Part shown: piece by piece, positions 13,301-23,977 of the stretch
Layout: every line of letters starts with the position of its first letter
Numbering within the stretch: position 1 is the stretch's first letter
Assembly (NCBI GenBank): GCA_051530055.1
Contig: CM121343.1
Span: 3,720,001 to 3,784,000 of the forward strand
Length of the DNA: 64,000 nt
Direction: 5' to 3'
Source of the DNA: Neoechinorhynchus agilis
Taxonomy: Eukaryota; Acanthocephala
The notes under the pieces: model-generated
The model's input: only the letters and a program-made list of their open reading frames with translations
Told to the model about the DNA's origin: nothing
Database searches by the model: none
Position numbers and translations under genes: made by a program

Positions 13301-13579
13301 CGGGAGTTGATCGATTTCATCGTCCTGGACATGGATTATTTTCGCTGCAGCTTCACATAAGTTGGGTAAGACAGCTTTAGCTTGATAGACTTTTGCTTCG
13401 GAGCCACCGCCCAACTCTCTGATAAGCTTCCACCTTGTGTCAGGGTCAATATTACAGCAGAGGCTAGAGGGTAAGATGAGCCTTTGTGATATTTTTCTCG
13501 GTGTTTGCGGTGACAATTGAGACGAGGTTGTAATAACGGACGAATTAAAGAATCCTTTGACTTTGGATAAAAACTCCAT
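10340..13579 (-). CDS. SLK/LOK (STK10)-family Ste20 kinase with C-terminal coiled coil
   Basis: N-terminal GCK-V kinase: the VAIK-type lysine lies in AAAKIIHV, the catalytic loop is HRDLKAANLML, then DFGVAA, GSPYWMAPE and the SLK/LOK signature EMNPPHH. The glycine loop is GGGSEAKV, so the third glycine is replaced by alanine. The C-terminal third is a Q/E/R-rich coiled coil typical of the PKK (polo-kinase-kinase) domain, including EEGRHFRRQYQQQTQRLD. Exons on the minus strand are 13579-12216, 12181-11264, 11229-10584 and 10537-10340, giving 1041 residues with every junction in frame. Introns are 34 nt (12182-12215), 34 nt (11230-11263, or 52 nt with another acceptor) and 46 nt (10538-10583, GTAAG...CTAG). 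I chose the ATG at 13579 (MEFLSKVKGFF) because it resembles the family's short N terminus. Family members phosphorylate ezrin-radixin-moesin proteins and polo kinase. The last exon is too short to stand out as an open frame. Confidence 0.9.
12182..12215 (-). other. 34-nt intron in the SLK gene
   Basis: On the minus strand the sequence runs GTGCAATAGA...TATGACAG and is exactly 34 nt long. Removing it joins DVSDF-R to SYQRTFCDSGK and links the kinase-side and coiled-coil-side frames, which otherwise each hit a stop. The second intron of this gene (11230-11263) starts with the same GTGCAAT and can also be 34 nt. Confidence 0.8.
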
Positions 13580-14431
13580 CTTCAAAAATGTGTATGACTG
13601 GGGGATTTTAAGGTGAACATCTAATACCCTTGACGGTTCTACCAACAAGAGAATGCTGCGTGTATGAGATACATTAGGTTGAATGGGGACGTAATGACTG
13701 GCGGGGAAAAGCTACGTGACAAAATCATGTTTACCTTTGAGACCGAGGAAAAAAACTCGAAGGTTCCTATCAGGGGAAAAGGTGAGTTTTAAAAGCTCGT
13801 ATTTGAAAGCGAACTCGGTCCGTGTTCATCGTAGCTGGAATTTAAGCGAGCAATGGTAACAAAGTGTTGAGATGAAAAGAAATAACTTTCCCCAGTTCCA
13901 TTCTGAAGCCAATATCAGGTATAGCCGAAAACATTCTCAGACAGGTGTCGTTCCACGCTCTCATTATGTGAATTGCTCTTATCTAGTCATTAGGAGACAG
14001 CACAGTGTCGAGACTGTATCCTGCTTGTACCTCCAAAGGCTCATGTGCCTAACCATTATTATTATTTGAAGGCTTGTGATAACTTTTCATGGCCGAGATC
14101 ATTGAAGAAAAACCTTTATCACATAAAACAACAATCCCGGACGAGCATTACAGAAGTGGATAATCTGGTAAGAAATGTTGCCCAGACGCCACCTAACATG
14201 ACACATATTCCAATACATTCCTGGAAAAATTAAATGTGCCACTTATCTTTAAGGTCTTTTTTGTTATTGACACTTATGGACATAACCTTACCGGTCTCAT
14301 TGGCTATTTTTTGAACTTCAACAGACAATCACTTCGAATTAAACATGATGAACCAGGCTTCTTCTTTTCATTATACGTTATATGTGTATTCTAAAAGCTC
14401 CTTGGAATTCAGTCAATGCATCTCGGACCAT
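13580..14431. other. 5' region of the SLK gene, no other gene seen
   Basis: This stretch separates the SLK start codon from the 120-bp satellite and probably contains the SLK promoter and leader. I recognise no element, and open frames here are short. Confidence 0.4.
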
Positions 14432-15434
14432 ATTGTCGATGATTCGCGATCCTTTTGGTCCGATTAAAGTCTTGATCGCGACCGAGAAAGCCGTACTACT
14501 GAATGGATAAACTAAATTGTAGCAAAATGTCTTTAAAAAAACTTTGAGAAAATTGTCGATGATTCGCGATCCTTTTGGTCCGATTAAAGTCTTGATCGCG
14601 ACCGAGAAAGCCGTACTACTGAATGGATAAACTAAATTGTAGGAAAATGTCTTTAAAAAAACTTTGAGAAAATTGTCGATGATTCGCGATCCTTTTGGTC
14701 CGATTAAAGTCTTGATCGCGACCGAGAAAGCCGTACTACTGAATGGATAAACTAAATTGTAGCAAAATGTCTTTAAAAAAACTTTGAGAAAATTGTCGAT
14801 GATTCGCGATCCTTTTGGTCCGATTAAAGTCTTGATCGCGACCGAGAAAGCCGTACTACTGAATGGATAAACTAAATTGTAGCAAAATGTCTTTAAAAAA
14901 AACTTTGAGAAAATTGTCGATGATTCGCGATCCTTTTGGTCCGATTAAAGTCTTGATCGCGACCCCAGAAAGCCGTACTACTGAATGGATAAACTAAATT
15001 GTAGCAAAATGTCTTTAAAAAAACTTTGAGAAAATTGTCGATGATTCGCGATCCTTTTGGTCCGATTAAAGTCTTGATCGCGACCGAGAAAGCCGTACTA
15101 CTGAATGGATAAACTAAATTGTAGCAAAATGTCTTTAAAAAAACTTTGAGAAAATTGTCGATGATTCGCGATCCTTTTGGTCCGATTAAAGTCTTGATCG
15201 CGACCGAGAAAGCCGTACTACTGAATGGATAAACTAAATTGTAGGAAAATGTCTTTAAAAAAACTTTGAGAAAATTGTCGATGATTCGCGATCCTTTTGG
15301 TCCGATTAAAGTCTTGATCGCGACCGAGAAAGCCGTACTACTGAATGGATAAACTAAATTGTAGCAAAATGTCTTTAAAAAAAACTTTGAGAAAATTGTC
15401 GATGATTCGTGATCCTTTTGGTCCGATTAAAATC
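14432..15434 (+). repeat. 120-bp tandem satellite, about 8.3 copies
   Basis: Units start at ATTGTCGATGATTCGCGATC at 14432, 14552, 14672, 14792, 14913, 15034, 15154, 15274 and 15395, so the period is 120-121 bp. Copies are nearly identical, differing mostly in a poly-A length and one C/G in AAATTGTAG(C/G)AAAA. One unit (the fifth) has CGACCCCAG for CGACCGAG. Each unit contains TCGCGATC and, 22 bp later, its exact reverse complement GATCGCGA, so each can form a hairpin. No coding frame runs through the array. Confidence 0.95.
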
Positions 15435-16232
15435 TTAAAGATCTATATTAACGGCTAATAAAAAACTACTATTTAACCAGAAGCATCCGAATTATTGTGG
15501 CTACTTACTCTATAGTAGACCGTGATTTTTAAATACGAATTAGTTTCAGCTCAAATTTTGAAGAATCTCAAGGCGATTAGGTATAAACATGGGACAATTT
15601 AAGACACGATGATCGAGATGTCTAAAAAGTCATGACTTTCTAAATGCGATTGGCGGCTACGACGTTTTGATCCATTGCGCAACCCGGGCCGTAGCAGCAG
15701 CAGCGACTAACATCCATTAATCATTTTTAGCAATTGAAGGTAAAACATCCAATTACTTTTGTTCTTCGAGGTTGTGTAAAATGGCCTAAAGGACTCGTTA
15801 AACCATAGAAATCAATCACACATTTTTGATGGAAAGAAATTTCAGGATGTCGTTTAGTTTTGACAAGGACATTCTTGAATCGGGCATGCAATCGATTTAT
15901 AACGACCAATGAGTTCGATTATAATGAAGAAAACAAATAAAAGAAAATAACGGTAATTCGGATATTGGTCGTTTTTATCACAAGACAAAATACGAGATAA
16001 AAATATCGGAGATATACATCTTCGTTTTTTTTGCGTCTCAATCAAACCAACCTTTGTTCTAAGTCTTTCATCATATTCGAGACTGAAAGATAATCCCATT
16101 TTTCAAAATTGGGTCCATGGAAGAAAAACTCATTCGCTGACGTTAAGAGGAAGTCGGAGTTCGAATTCAATTACTTAAGCGACAAAAGAATGGCATTTTT
16201 TTCGTTCTAATTTCTTATTTTAAAGATTCTAA
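15435..16232. other. Intergenic stretch, no gene seen
   Basis: AT-rich sequence without recognisable coding content. Short minus-strand frames at 15727-15909 and 15854-16099 have no homology I can see. Confidence 0.4.
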
Positions 16233-16386
16233 CTTTTTATTTTTCGAATTATCAAAAATAATTGATGTATTTTTATTCTGAAGGCGGTTGCTTGAGCATC
16301 AGTCTATTGTTTGAGAATGAAGAAGGCCTACGCCAAGGCCTTCAGAAATAAATCAATTATTTTTGATAATTCGCAAAATCAAAAAG
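16233..16386. mobile_element. Foldback/MITE-like element, family A
   Basis: A 154-bp segment with long imperfect terminal inverted repeats. The left arm CTTTTTATTTTTCGAATTAT continues to CTGAAGGC. The right arm runs from GCCTTCAG to AATCAAAAAG and is its reverse complement apart from a few changes. The loop contains GAAGAAGGCCTACG, which recurs in inverted form in the element at 45063-45182, so the two appear to belong to one family. It has no coding capacity and is likely non-autonomous. Confidence 0.75.
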
Positions 16387-16737
16387 TAATTTTTTTATTA
16401 CCTATTTCCTTCACTTTTCCAATTGATTATTAAATAAACGATTTGTCGTAAAAACTTACTAATAACCTCTTCCGAAATACGGAATTCAATAAACTCAAAT
16501 CAGCGCCGACACTGGCGGCATTTCCTCGCTGGATTCCAATATTCTCTCGAGGGACCGACTCCAATGGGGCAAAGTTTTAATCTACGGCCAATTCTCTGTA
16601 TTTTTTAATTTCTTTTGCTCCACTCTCCCAATATTGGCGTTGGACTTAACGCATTTGTGCCTTAAAGATTTCTGATTCAATTTTAAAAGTGGCTGAAAAA
16701 AAGAGGATTTGATCAAGTTTATGAAATGTTAAGAAAG

Positions 16738-16960
16738 GCCACACTTAAACACTGAGTAAAAGTTACCTGCTGGCTAGACTTCAAAAATAGGAAAAAATTC
16801 AATTGGCCCAAATCCCAGTTTGTTGGGTCAAAAGGTTCGTATCCGTTACCGTTGATGACGACACACAACCAAAGGGGATGAAATACCTCGTTGGAGGAAG
16901 GAGGAACCTCACTGATGAGCCCCACCTCCTCGGGAAGGATTTGCTGCTTGCCCAAGAAAA
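16738..16960 (+). repeat. SINE copy, longer subfamily
   Basis: The segment begins with the SINE tail (GCCACACTTAAACACTGAGT) and spacer, then the B-box AGGTTCGTATCC. The body includes GGGGATGAAATACCTCGTTG and AACCTCACTGATGAG. That insert is missing from most copies at 1.3 and 31.6 kb but present in those near 44.48 and 44.76 kb, so it defines a longer subfamily. The A-box part is deleted here. Confidence 0.7.
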
Positions 16961-17256
16961 ATTATCAAATGAAAAGTGGGATAAAATAAAATGCTTGTTG
17001 TCCAAAAATATTTTCAATATTAATCGGTAAACTTTGACCTGAAGTATAGAGCGCTTATTATTTAATCGTTTGAATTCATTTAGTTTTTGATCGTTGGCCT
17101 TTTTTATCGTGATTTAGCAAGTATCTTTGTTTTGCTTCTTTAAATTGGCGGACTTTTTTCGGCCCAGTTTAGAAGTTGTTTTGGTGGATATATTTTGTTT
17201 GTTTCCTTTGATAGTTATCCCCATCGGGATTTAAATTCATAGATTTATTTCCCCCC

Positions 17257-17341
17257 TCCCCCGATATTTCAAGTCGGATAATTCCGACAACATTCAAGTG
17301 AGATGAAATTTCGGAATTATCCGACTTGAAATGTCGGGGGA
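17257..17341. repeat. 31-bp inverted repeat (foldback)
   Basis: The left arm 17257-17287 (TCCCCCGATATTTCAAGTCG...) and the right arm 17311-17341 are reverse complements with one mismatch, separated by 23 bp. They would form a strong hairpin. The segment directly adjoins the family B foldback fragment at 17373, and the two may be parts of one nested insertion. Confidence 0.75.
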
Positions 17342-17372
17342 AATACTCTTAAGAAAGTATCTGTGACATAGA

Positions 17373-17462
17373 TATTGATTCCCTTTGTAGCAATATTTCG
17401 TCCGTCTAACCGGACATCTTGAAGTCTAAAAATCCGATGAAACATACGAAAGGGAATCAATA
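17373..17462. mobile_element. Foldback/MITE-like element, family B, internally shortened
   Basis: It starts TATTGATTCCCTTTG, continues CAATATTTCGTCCGTC and ends with CGAAAGGGAATCAATA, the reverse complement of its start. The element at 32186-32308 has the same ends and the same CAATATTTCGTCCGTC core on its right arm. The copy here has lost most of its right arm. Confidence 0.6.
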
Positions 17463-17485
17463 AATTAATCTCTATTTTCATTAAT

Positions 17486-17985
17486 TTCGTAGCGCTTAAA
17501 CAACTCAAGCGATTGTTATTCTAAAAAGCACGATAAGCTTAATTATACTGTCTAATTTTTATACATTACAAGAAAAAGCGCATGCTCGAACAAAACTGAA
17601 ATCAAAGTCCGCTAAAATGACCGAGTAACGGTCAAATCGACAATATGGATCCATAGATTAGAATTAAAAAAATTGTTTGCTGTCGAAGAAATCCACGAAA
17701 AGATCAAATGACATTCTTAAACATTCAAGTAAACGACGAAAATGGGTAACAAGGAAGCGTTCAAATCGATATTTATCAAAATTTACGTTAAAAGTCGTCG
17801 TATATTTTGTGATCCATTATTGCAACGTATCTTTGAGAAAGGTTTGGCTATTCCAGGAAACAAATGGAAGTTTTTATTGGCGATTATGGATGATTTTTTT
17901 GAAAAGAAATTAACATTGATGAGAGAAATATTCACTTTCACAATTTTTTTATTTAATGTATTGATTTTTAAAAACCTCTTCTGTG
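17486..17985. other. Intergenic stretch, no gene seen
   Basis: AT-rich. A frame at 17742-18116 (starting MGNKEAFKSIF) has a hydrophobic, low-information sequence with no recognised homology, and its 3' part runs into a repeat, so I do not call it a gene. Confidence 0.4.
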
Positions 17986-17990
17986 GTCGC

Positions 17991-18260
17991 AGCATCAATA
18001 ACGTCCCAGCTCTGAGCCGGTCTCTTTCGCTGGACAGCTTTGCTTATCGTCTAAAGAAAGTCTTAATCCCGTTGTCGTCTCTAATCCAATTTAAATATTT
18101 CTACATCATAAAATAAATTTAATTATACTGGCAGCATCAATAACGTCCCAGCTCTGAGCCGGTCTCTTTCGCTGGACAGTTTTGTTAGTCTTACTTCCGT
18201 TGTTGTCTCTAATCCAATTTAAATATTTCTACGTCATAAATTTTTTTTAATCAATATATA
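17991..18260. repeat. About 135-bp tandem pair next to the LINE 3' end
   Basis: Two copies each contain GCAGCATCAATAACGTCCCA followed by GCTCTGAGCCGGTCTCTTTC, then TCTAATCCAATTTAAATATT. A third, diverged copy of the first part lies at 21504-21545, just beyond the other end of the LINE. The repeats therefore bracket the LINE. They may be its 3' tail plus target sequence, or an older repeat that it entered. Confidence 0.65.
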
Positions 18261-18289
18261 TTTATTTTAGCGCTCGCTCACAAACTGTT

Positions 18290-18845
18290 ATATGCCTAGC
18301 CGTCCTCGTCATCAATTGTCGCCCGAATGCTAGCAATGTTGCCTCTCAACACGGCGATGCCGATATTTTTGAACATCGCTGGTTGTAACCTGAAGGCGTC
18401 GCTTCAGATCCTTCAGAAGTTGAAGAGCCCCGCTACCAAGAGATCCGTAGGTCTCAACCCCAAAAGCCACGAACTCATGGGCTAAATCGAGGTATTTCGC
18501 CGTTTTCCGCCTTTCCACAGTACTCGCTGAACCTCCAGCTTGAACCGCCGAGAACTTGAGATTGCTGGCCGCGAGTGTATCGACACAAGTGGCGTCCCAG
18601 AGGAGGCATTTACGCTCCCGCCAAGAAAATACGGTCACCCCATCAAGTCTACGTCCGTCGTCCCTACAGAGGTTGGCAGGTTCCAAATTTTTGGGGGCAT
18701 GTACCGCGTAACAAGTGCCCGGCTCAGCACCACGATAATTTCGGCATGTCTTGCGAATCTTCCTGCTGATTTTCTACAGATGAGACCATGACGTCCCGAC
18801 GAATCCACATTTGCACCACAGCGGCATGCAAACAATATACACTAA
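18290..18845 (-). pseudogene. LINE 3' part: CCHC and restriction-like endonuclease
   Basis: Minus-strand translation gives the CCHC area (CGANVDSSGRHGLIC), then ARHAEI, RRLDGVTVFSWRE (RPDG in the intact relative at 47.3 kb) and LLWDATCVDTLAASN. After that come AFGVETYGSLGS and the C terminus. The reading frame changes within the C-terminal 30 residues and before ICRKSAGR, so it is broken. Residues RLDG in place of RPDG also alter the endonuclease motif. Confidence 0.8.
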
Positions 18846-18990
18846 ATTCTGGAAAAGGTCAACTCACAAGCAACGCTGATTTCACCTTCAATAACGGTTT
18901 ATTGTAGCTTAACAAATAATTTTCAAAAGAAGCCAGTAATATCTCTAAATAAGACCCGAACTTACAAGCAAAAATCTACAAGCAATCGAC

Positions 18991-21486
18991 ATGTCAACGA
19001 TTTCACCACCGTCCCCTCGCTTCACTCGGGGCTTAACTATCTCAGCAAACCACCATTCGCCGCACGTCGCACCGCCCAAGCCCGACGCTGCTGACGCAGG
19101 CCACCTCAACGTGCCACCTGTTAATCACGCGGATCACGAGAGGACCGGCGCTGCAAATTCACAAAATCAACTTTGGTCCGAACAACCTGTAGAGAGCAAG
19201 CGGCAAACGGAAATTTCAAGTACTCTGGGAGGTGAGGCCAATGCTGCCCGATATCCGAGGGTCTCAACACATAATTGCCCGGTTTGTGACAAGCAGATCA
19301 AAATTACGAAATTGGGAGAATTTTGGAATCACTGCCCAAGGAATTCCCGATGTGTTGGTTCCGGCCTTCTGCTGGCAAGCTCTACTCCTCAGCTCAGTGA
19401 ATCTCGCCAGAACATCCAAAACATCGTCCATTGCACCCCTCCGTTGCTGGAGATCGTGCGCGTTTTGCCCAGAAACATCCTGAAGCGGATCCCAAATGGG
19501 CGCTCGATTTCAGGTAGCGAAGAGGTATTCAGCCCTGCTGAGCGACTGTCTCGAGACAAATACCGAGATATCTTGGACACGCCTTTTCGCATTCCCGAGA
19601 CTGGTACTTTGTGCTATCTGACGAATCTCTTGTTACCCTCATCAAAAACCGGGTGTCTTCCTTCGACAACTCGTTTGGAGAGGTCCGACGCAAAGCTCGC
19701 GTTTTTAGGGGAGATTTCTCAAAGCCACCGAATCCGGGCCGAGTTTGAACCCGTTCAGTGACCCAGAGAGTGCCTTCTAAATTCGCCGATGGTGAGGCGC
19801 AGTTCGCATTCTATCGTCCACCGACGAATTCGCAAGAGATGATACGAAAACTATCCAACTTCTCAGAGAGAAACATCCTCGATCCGCTGGACATCTAGAA
19901 TATTCGGAGATGATCCCCTCGTGCAACCTGATAGAATTTTCGGTTGATGTAGTTAGTAAAGCCGTTTCGTCGTTCGCAAATGGGTCAACACATGGGCTCG
20001 ACGGGCTTCCGCCTCAACACCTAAAGGACATGATGTCCTTCTCCGTAGGTGATCCGTCCTATGTTCTCCTGAACGCCTTGACTCGGCTAGTCGGCGTTTT
20101 CTCTGGAGACAACCTGTTTCCCAAAGCGATCGAATTGTTTTTTGGACTTCCCTCTGCGCTTTAGAAAAGAAGGACGGTGGGATTCGTCCCATCGCGATCG
20201 GCTCTACATTGAGACGACTAACAGTCCAGTTCAACTAGGCTGCTGCACACCTTGTGGGGCGGAAGCCATAGTCCACGCACTCCGTACATTTGTAATTGAG
20301 AACGTCAAACCGCGTGTGATCCTGAAATTAGATTTCCGGAACGCCTTCAATTCCGTTAATCGCGACTCGCTCTTAAAAGCTATCAGAGACCACGCACCGG
20401 AGGCTTACGGGTATTTTAGAAATTCGTACTGAGCTGCGACCCCTCCTGCATCCTTCCGAAAGAGGCGCTCAGCACGGAGACCCGTTAGGTCCCATTGGTT
20501 TCGCGCTCACAATAAACGAATTAGTGCACTTTCTTGATGCGAAATTCAATGCTTGGTACCTGGACGATGCTACGCTGGGAGGCGATCCCCAGGTAGTTCT
20601 TTGTGACCTGGAGAAAATCAAGATGGGGGCAAGCAAGTTGGGCATTGAATTGGACACAGAAAAATGCGAAATTCCATTCCGTAACATAGAAAGGAGCCCT
20701 ACAAAAGACTTAATAAAGCGCGACTTTGAAAATGTTGCACCCGGGATAGAAATGGTCGATTTTGACCGGCTTAAGCTTTTGGGCAGTTGCGTCTTTGATG
20801 GGAATGTGGAACAAGAAATTAACAGCCTTCTAGAGAAATTATCGGTGCTTGGATCACACGAGGCTCTGTTCTTGATCAAGAATACCCTCTTCATCCCAAG
20901 TTCCTTTATGCTCTACGCACGGCGCCGTTTTTCAAGCACAAGGCTCAGCTTGGCAAGCGAGATGACAGATTGAAAGACTGTCTCGAGCAAGTTTTAAATG
21001 TCCAGCTGTCAGAAGAGGCATGGCGACAAGCATCCTTGCCTGTATCTTCTGGCGGGTTGGGTATCCGGAAAACAGCAGACATATCCATGCCCGCATTTTT
21101 AGGCTCCTATGAGGGAAGCGGAGTTCAGCGCATTCTGAAATCTACTTATCGTATTGATAGGCATTTTGAAGGGGGAATCAGTGAGTGGTGTACACTGACC
21201 AACTCCGATCAAGTACTTGTGAATGACCAAAAACAATCTGTGTGGGCCTCTCGTCGCAAGAGTTCAAAGCTCTCTCTTATCAGACTCAAGCGACGACGTT
21301 GTCCGTGCCAGGTTGTTGGCAGTCTCCACTAGAGAATCAGGTGCTTGGTTGAACGCGGTCCCGCTAGCATCTGTGGGTATTCTCCTCTCCGACGAGGCAA
21401 TAGGAGTCGGAGTTTCAATGAGACTTGGACTACCGATGTGTCATCCCCACCGTTGCTGCTGCTGCGATGCAAATGTGGATTCATCA
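18991..21486 (+). pseudogene. LINE 5' part: zinc-finger N terminus and reverse transcriptase
   Basis: An ATG at 18991 opens a 256-codon frame with a C-x2-C zinc motif at residues 96-99 (CPVC) and HC at 114-115, as in the N-terminal finger of R2/NeSL elements. RT follows in several frames: LDGLPPQHLKD, GGIRPIAIGSTLRRL (frame-shifted), LKLDFRNAFNSVNRDSLLK, GDPLGPIGF and NAWYLDDATLGGDP (the YLDD catalytic box). The C-terminal thumb includes SLPVSSGGLGIRKTADI. About 20 codons between LRRL and VQLGCCTPCG are missing relative to the copy at 57.6 kb. Several frame changes make it inactive. From 20224 on it is nearly identical to the copy at 51.9 kb. Confidence 0.85.
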
Positions 21487-21758
21487 TTAAATTTAATTAT
21501 ACTCGCAGCATCAATAACGTCCCAGCTCTGAGTCGGTCTCTATCCTCCTAGGAAAATCTTACTACTTCGGTTGCTGTCCTTAAGAATCGTTCACTATTCC
21601 CCTTTTGAGGCGGACGCATTTAAAACCCGCTGGTGATGAGTTCATCTCCGTGATGCAATAAAGACACGACAGAATTCTACCGTGAAAGTGGCATTCTTCG
21701 GCACTTTACGATTTTATTGCGTAAATGTTCATTTAAGAGAGTAAATTTTGATCACGAT

Positions 21759-23977
21759 ATGATAAGGACTGTATCATACACCATTGAGTTTTGCGTCCGT
21801 ATGAATGAGTTGGTTGGCAGGTCAGAGCGCGTGTTTATCTCGGGTAATGTTCCTGGACTTGGATCGTGGACGATAGATAAAGCGGTGGAGATGGATCTTT
21901 ATCAATTAGATGGCAGTGAGACTCGCTGGCACAAATCCGTTGTTTTAGAAGACGTATTTTCCGAATCGTGTATTAGAGATGCTCTTTCAACACATTTCGG
22001 TATCTAAAGAGTCGAGAAATCAAGTATCGGTATTTTATTGGTCAATGGTTGACCCGTGGAGCAGCACACACAAGAGGTCTTATTGTTCGTTCATGGGAAG
22101 CATTTCGTCATCCGAGGGTCTTGGAGTTAGTTCATCCGAAGGAACAGCATGCATATGAAATCGATGAATTTTTTCATGGGTCAGGAAAAGACGATAACAA
22201 TCACGGAAGTAGTTGGCTCACTGGCCAATCAGAAGTGCATTTGCGGTTCCATTCAAATCCGATCAGTATAAAAAAAGTCTGTGAAGGTGGTGGCGGCAAC
22301 GTTGCTTGCCGGGTAAGCGTGGAACTTGTTTCTAATTTATGCATTGATAGTTTTTATCCAATTTGGACATCACCATCGATCGTTCATATGATTTCGATTG
22401 ACTCGGACGTGGCCGACCGTAACGGTTGCACCACGTTCACGTTGAAGCCAACGAGTGCAATCGATATAGAATTTCAGTCGTTTATACCGGAAGCCATATC
22501 TTATCGTCTGGAGTTCAGTGATGCAGTTTGTACAAATAAGGTAGCTACTCCTTTGTATGATGGAGTCTTCGGCACTGCCTTGATTCCTGCTGTTATTAGC
22601 AATCCGATGGACCCAGATAACAAGCGTTGCGTATGCAAAGCTCCGATTGTGGACTTGAACGGCGATGAAGTTGGTCAAGTGGACGTTGATGTCCTTCTCG
22701 TGAATTCGCTTAATTTGAAGGAGCATATTTAACGGTGCCATGTGACAGGGACTGTCATGTGATGCCGCTTTCATAAGCTCTGCGTTCCAGCCACGAGGTG
22801 CTGGAGAAGAGGTCGTCGAGCCATATACGTTGGACATCGTGGTTTGGGAGCCAGTAATGCATTTATTCTCCCTTCGTGCTCCACCACAACCACCTCCACC
22901 GCCAGCGCCACAGAAACTCAATTGGGTATCGTTCAAAGACCAATCGAAAATACCATCGAGTCCTTCAAAGCAGCATTTAGAGTTGGTGTAGACATGATCG
23001 AGTTCGATGTTCAATTGACGAAAGATAAAGTTCCAATTGTCTATCACGATTTCGATATCCCCATTATATCGCAGGATGAGGAAGTTGTCAAAGTAGCCAT
23101 TAAAGACCTTACATATAATCAACTATCGTCCCTCAAGATATCCGCAAATAATAGAGCTGATTGCTTTCCATCCTTGATGCAAGTACTCCGTGAACTCGAT
23201 GCCTGTATGGCATTGAACGTAGAAGTTAAGTATGCAATGCAGTATCTCAACGGCGGATTCGAGATGACTGATTATTTTGAGAGAAATCAAATAATTGATT
23301 CCGTATTGAATTGTATCATGGAGTATCAAGCGTACGAAAGCCCTCAGGCTTCTGAAGTGTACGGTTCAACCTTAAGCGTCGAGTCATGTACGGATAGTAC
23401 CCATTATTCAAAGCGATCTAAACCTTCAATGAAAAGGCAGATTGTTCTCTCTTCATTTGATCCGGACTGTTGCACTATGCTTCAACGGAAACAAAATTCA
23501 TATCCTGTCTTGTTCCTGTCTCAAGGAAACGATACGAGCGTTTGGCCCCAATACCACGATTTTCGCACTAGGGATGCAATTAGCAGTGTCGAATTCGCAA
23601 CTAGCCAACACCTCGACGGAATTGCTTTACCAGCCAGCGATATACTCAATAAACCAAGTAAAGGCTTGCTTAAGAGAATAAAGGACTCTGAATTGATTCT
23701 TTTCTGTTGGACAATTAACGCAGCTTCATCTAGCTCCGCACAAACAATCGACCGCTTACTCAAAGCCGGTGTACATGGAATCATTTGCGATGAAGTTGGA
23801 AGTCTTATGCTTGAGGATATCAATAGATTTTGCGATCATGCGAAAACCACACCGCTCTTTGTTGCTGAACAGGAAGAGGACGAAAAACTTTGGAAGTGGC
23901 TTAACCGTTTGCGATTGAAGCAGAGACTTAAACGGTTAGAAGAAACAAGTGTTGATCTTGACGAAGATAATCATTAA
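21759..23977 (+). CDS. Glycerophosphocholine phosphodiesterase GPCPD1-like (CBM20 + GDPD)
   Basis: The enzyme family hydrolyses glycerophosphocholine to choline and glycerol-3-phosphate in the cytosol. An N-terminal starch-binding CBM20 domain (VFISGNVPGLGSWTIDKAV) is followed by KYRYFIGQWL, as in human GPCPD1. The C-terminal GDPD domain has the catalytic set VGHRGLG, MIEFDVQLTKDKVPIVYHD and the late ALNVEVKYA. Exons 21759-21953, 22010-22699 and 22778-23977 give 694 residues (human 672). Introns are 56 and 78 nt, and both junctions restore frame and alignment (VVLED to SREIKYRYF; VDVDVLL to the stretch before VGHRG). I chose the ATG at 21759 because the CBM20 strand starts ten residues later. 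It lies immediately downstream of the LINE remnant. Confidence 0.93.

Larger units (their letters stand above)
18290..21486. mobile_element. RLE-type (R2/NeSL-like) LINE with inverted 5' part
   Basis: The 3' part (endonuclease, 18290-18845) lies on the minus strand. The 5' part (N-terminal zinc finger, reverse transcriptase, start of CCHC, 18846-21486) lies on the plus strand. Both parts end at the same internal point: GCAAATGTGGATTC occurs at the outer end near 21475 and, reversed, near 18820. The inverted segment has its true 5' end at the inner junction. This is the arrangement expected from twin-primed reverse transcription of one full-length LINE RNA. The family is assigned from the YLDD reverse transcriptase, the CCHC motif and the RPDG...D endonuclease motif seen in better copies. 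Confidence 0.8.

Noticed and set aside
12185-13648. TAO-type kinase instead of SLK/LOK
   Set aside because: The EMNPPHH signature and the C-terminal PKK-type coiled coil match SLK/LOK. TAO kinases have a different substrate-lobe signature.
20142-20234. Independent minus-strand protein near the LINE RT
   Set aside because: It is antisense to LINE reverse-transcriptase sequence whose plus-strand translation shows conserved RT motifs.
22370-23122. 250-codon minus-strand frame opposite GPCPD1
   Set aside because: It is a shadow of the GPCPD1 coding strand, which has clear homology and catalytic residues.
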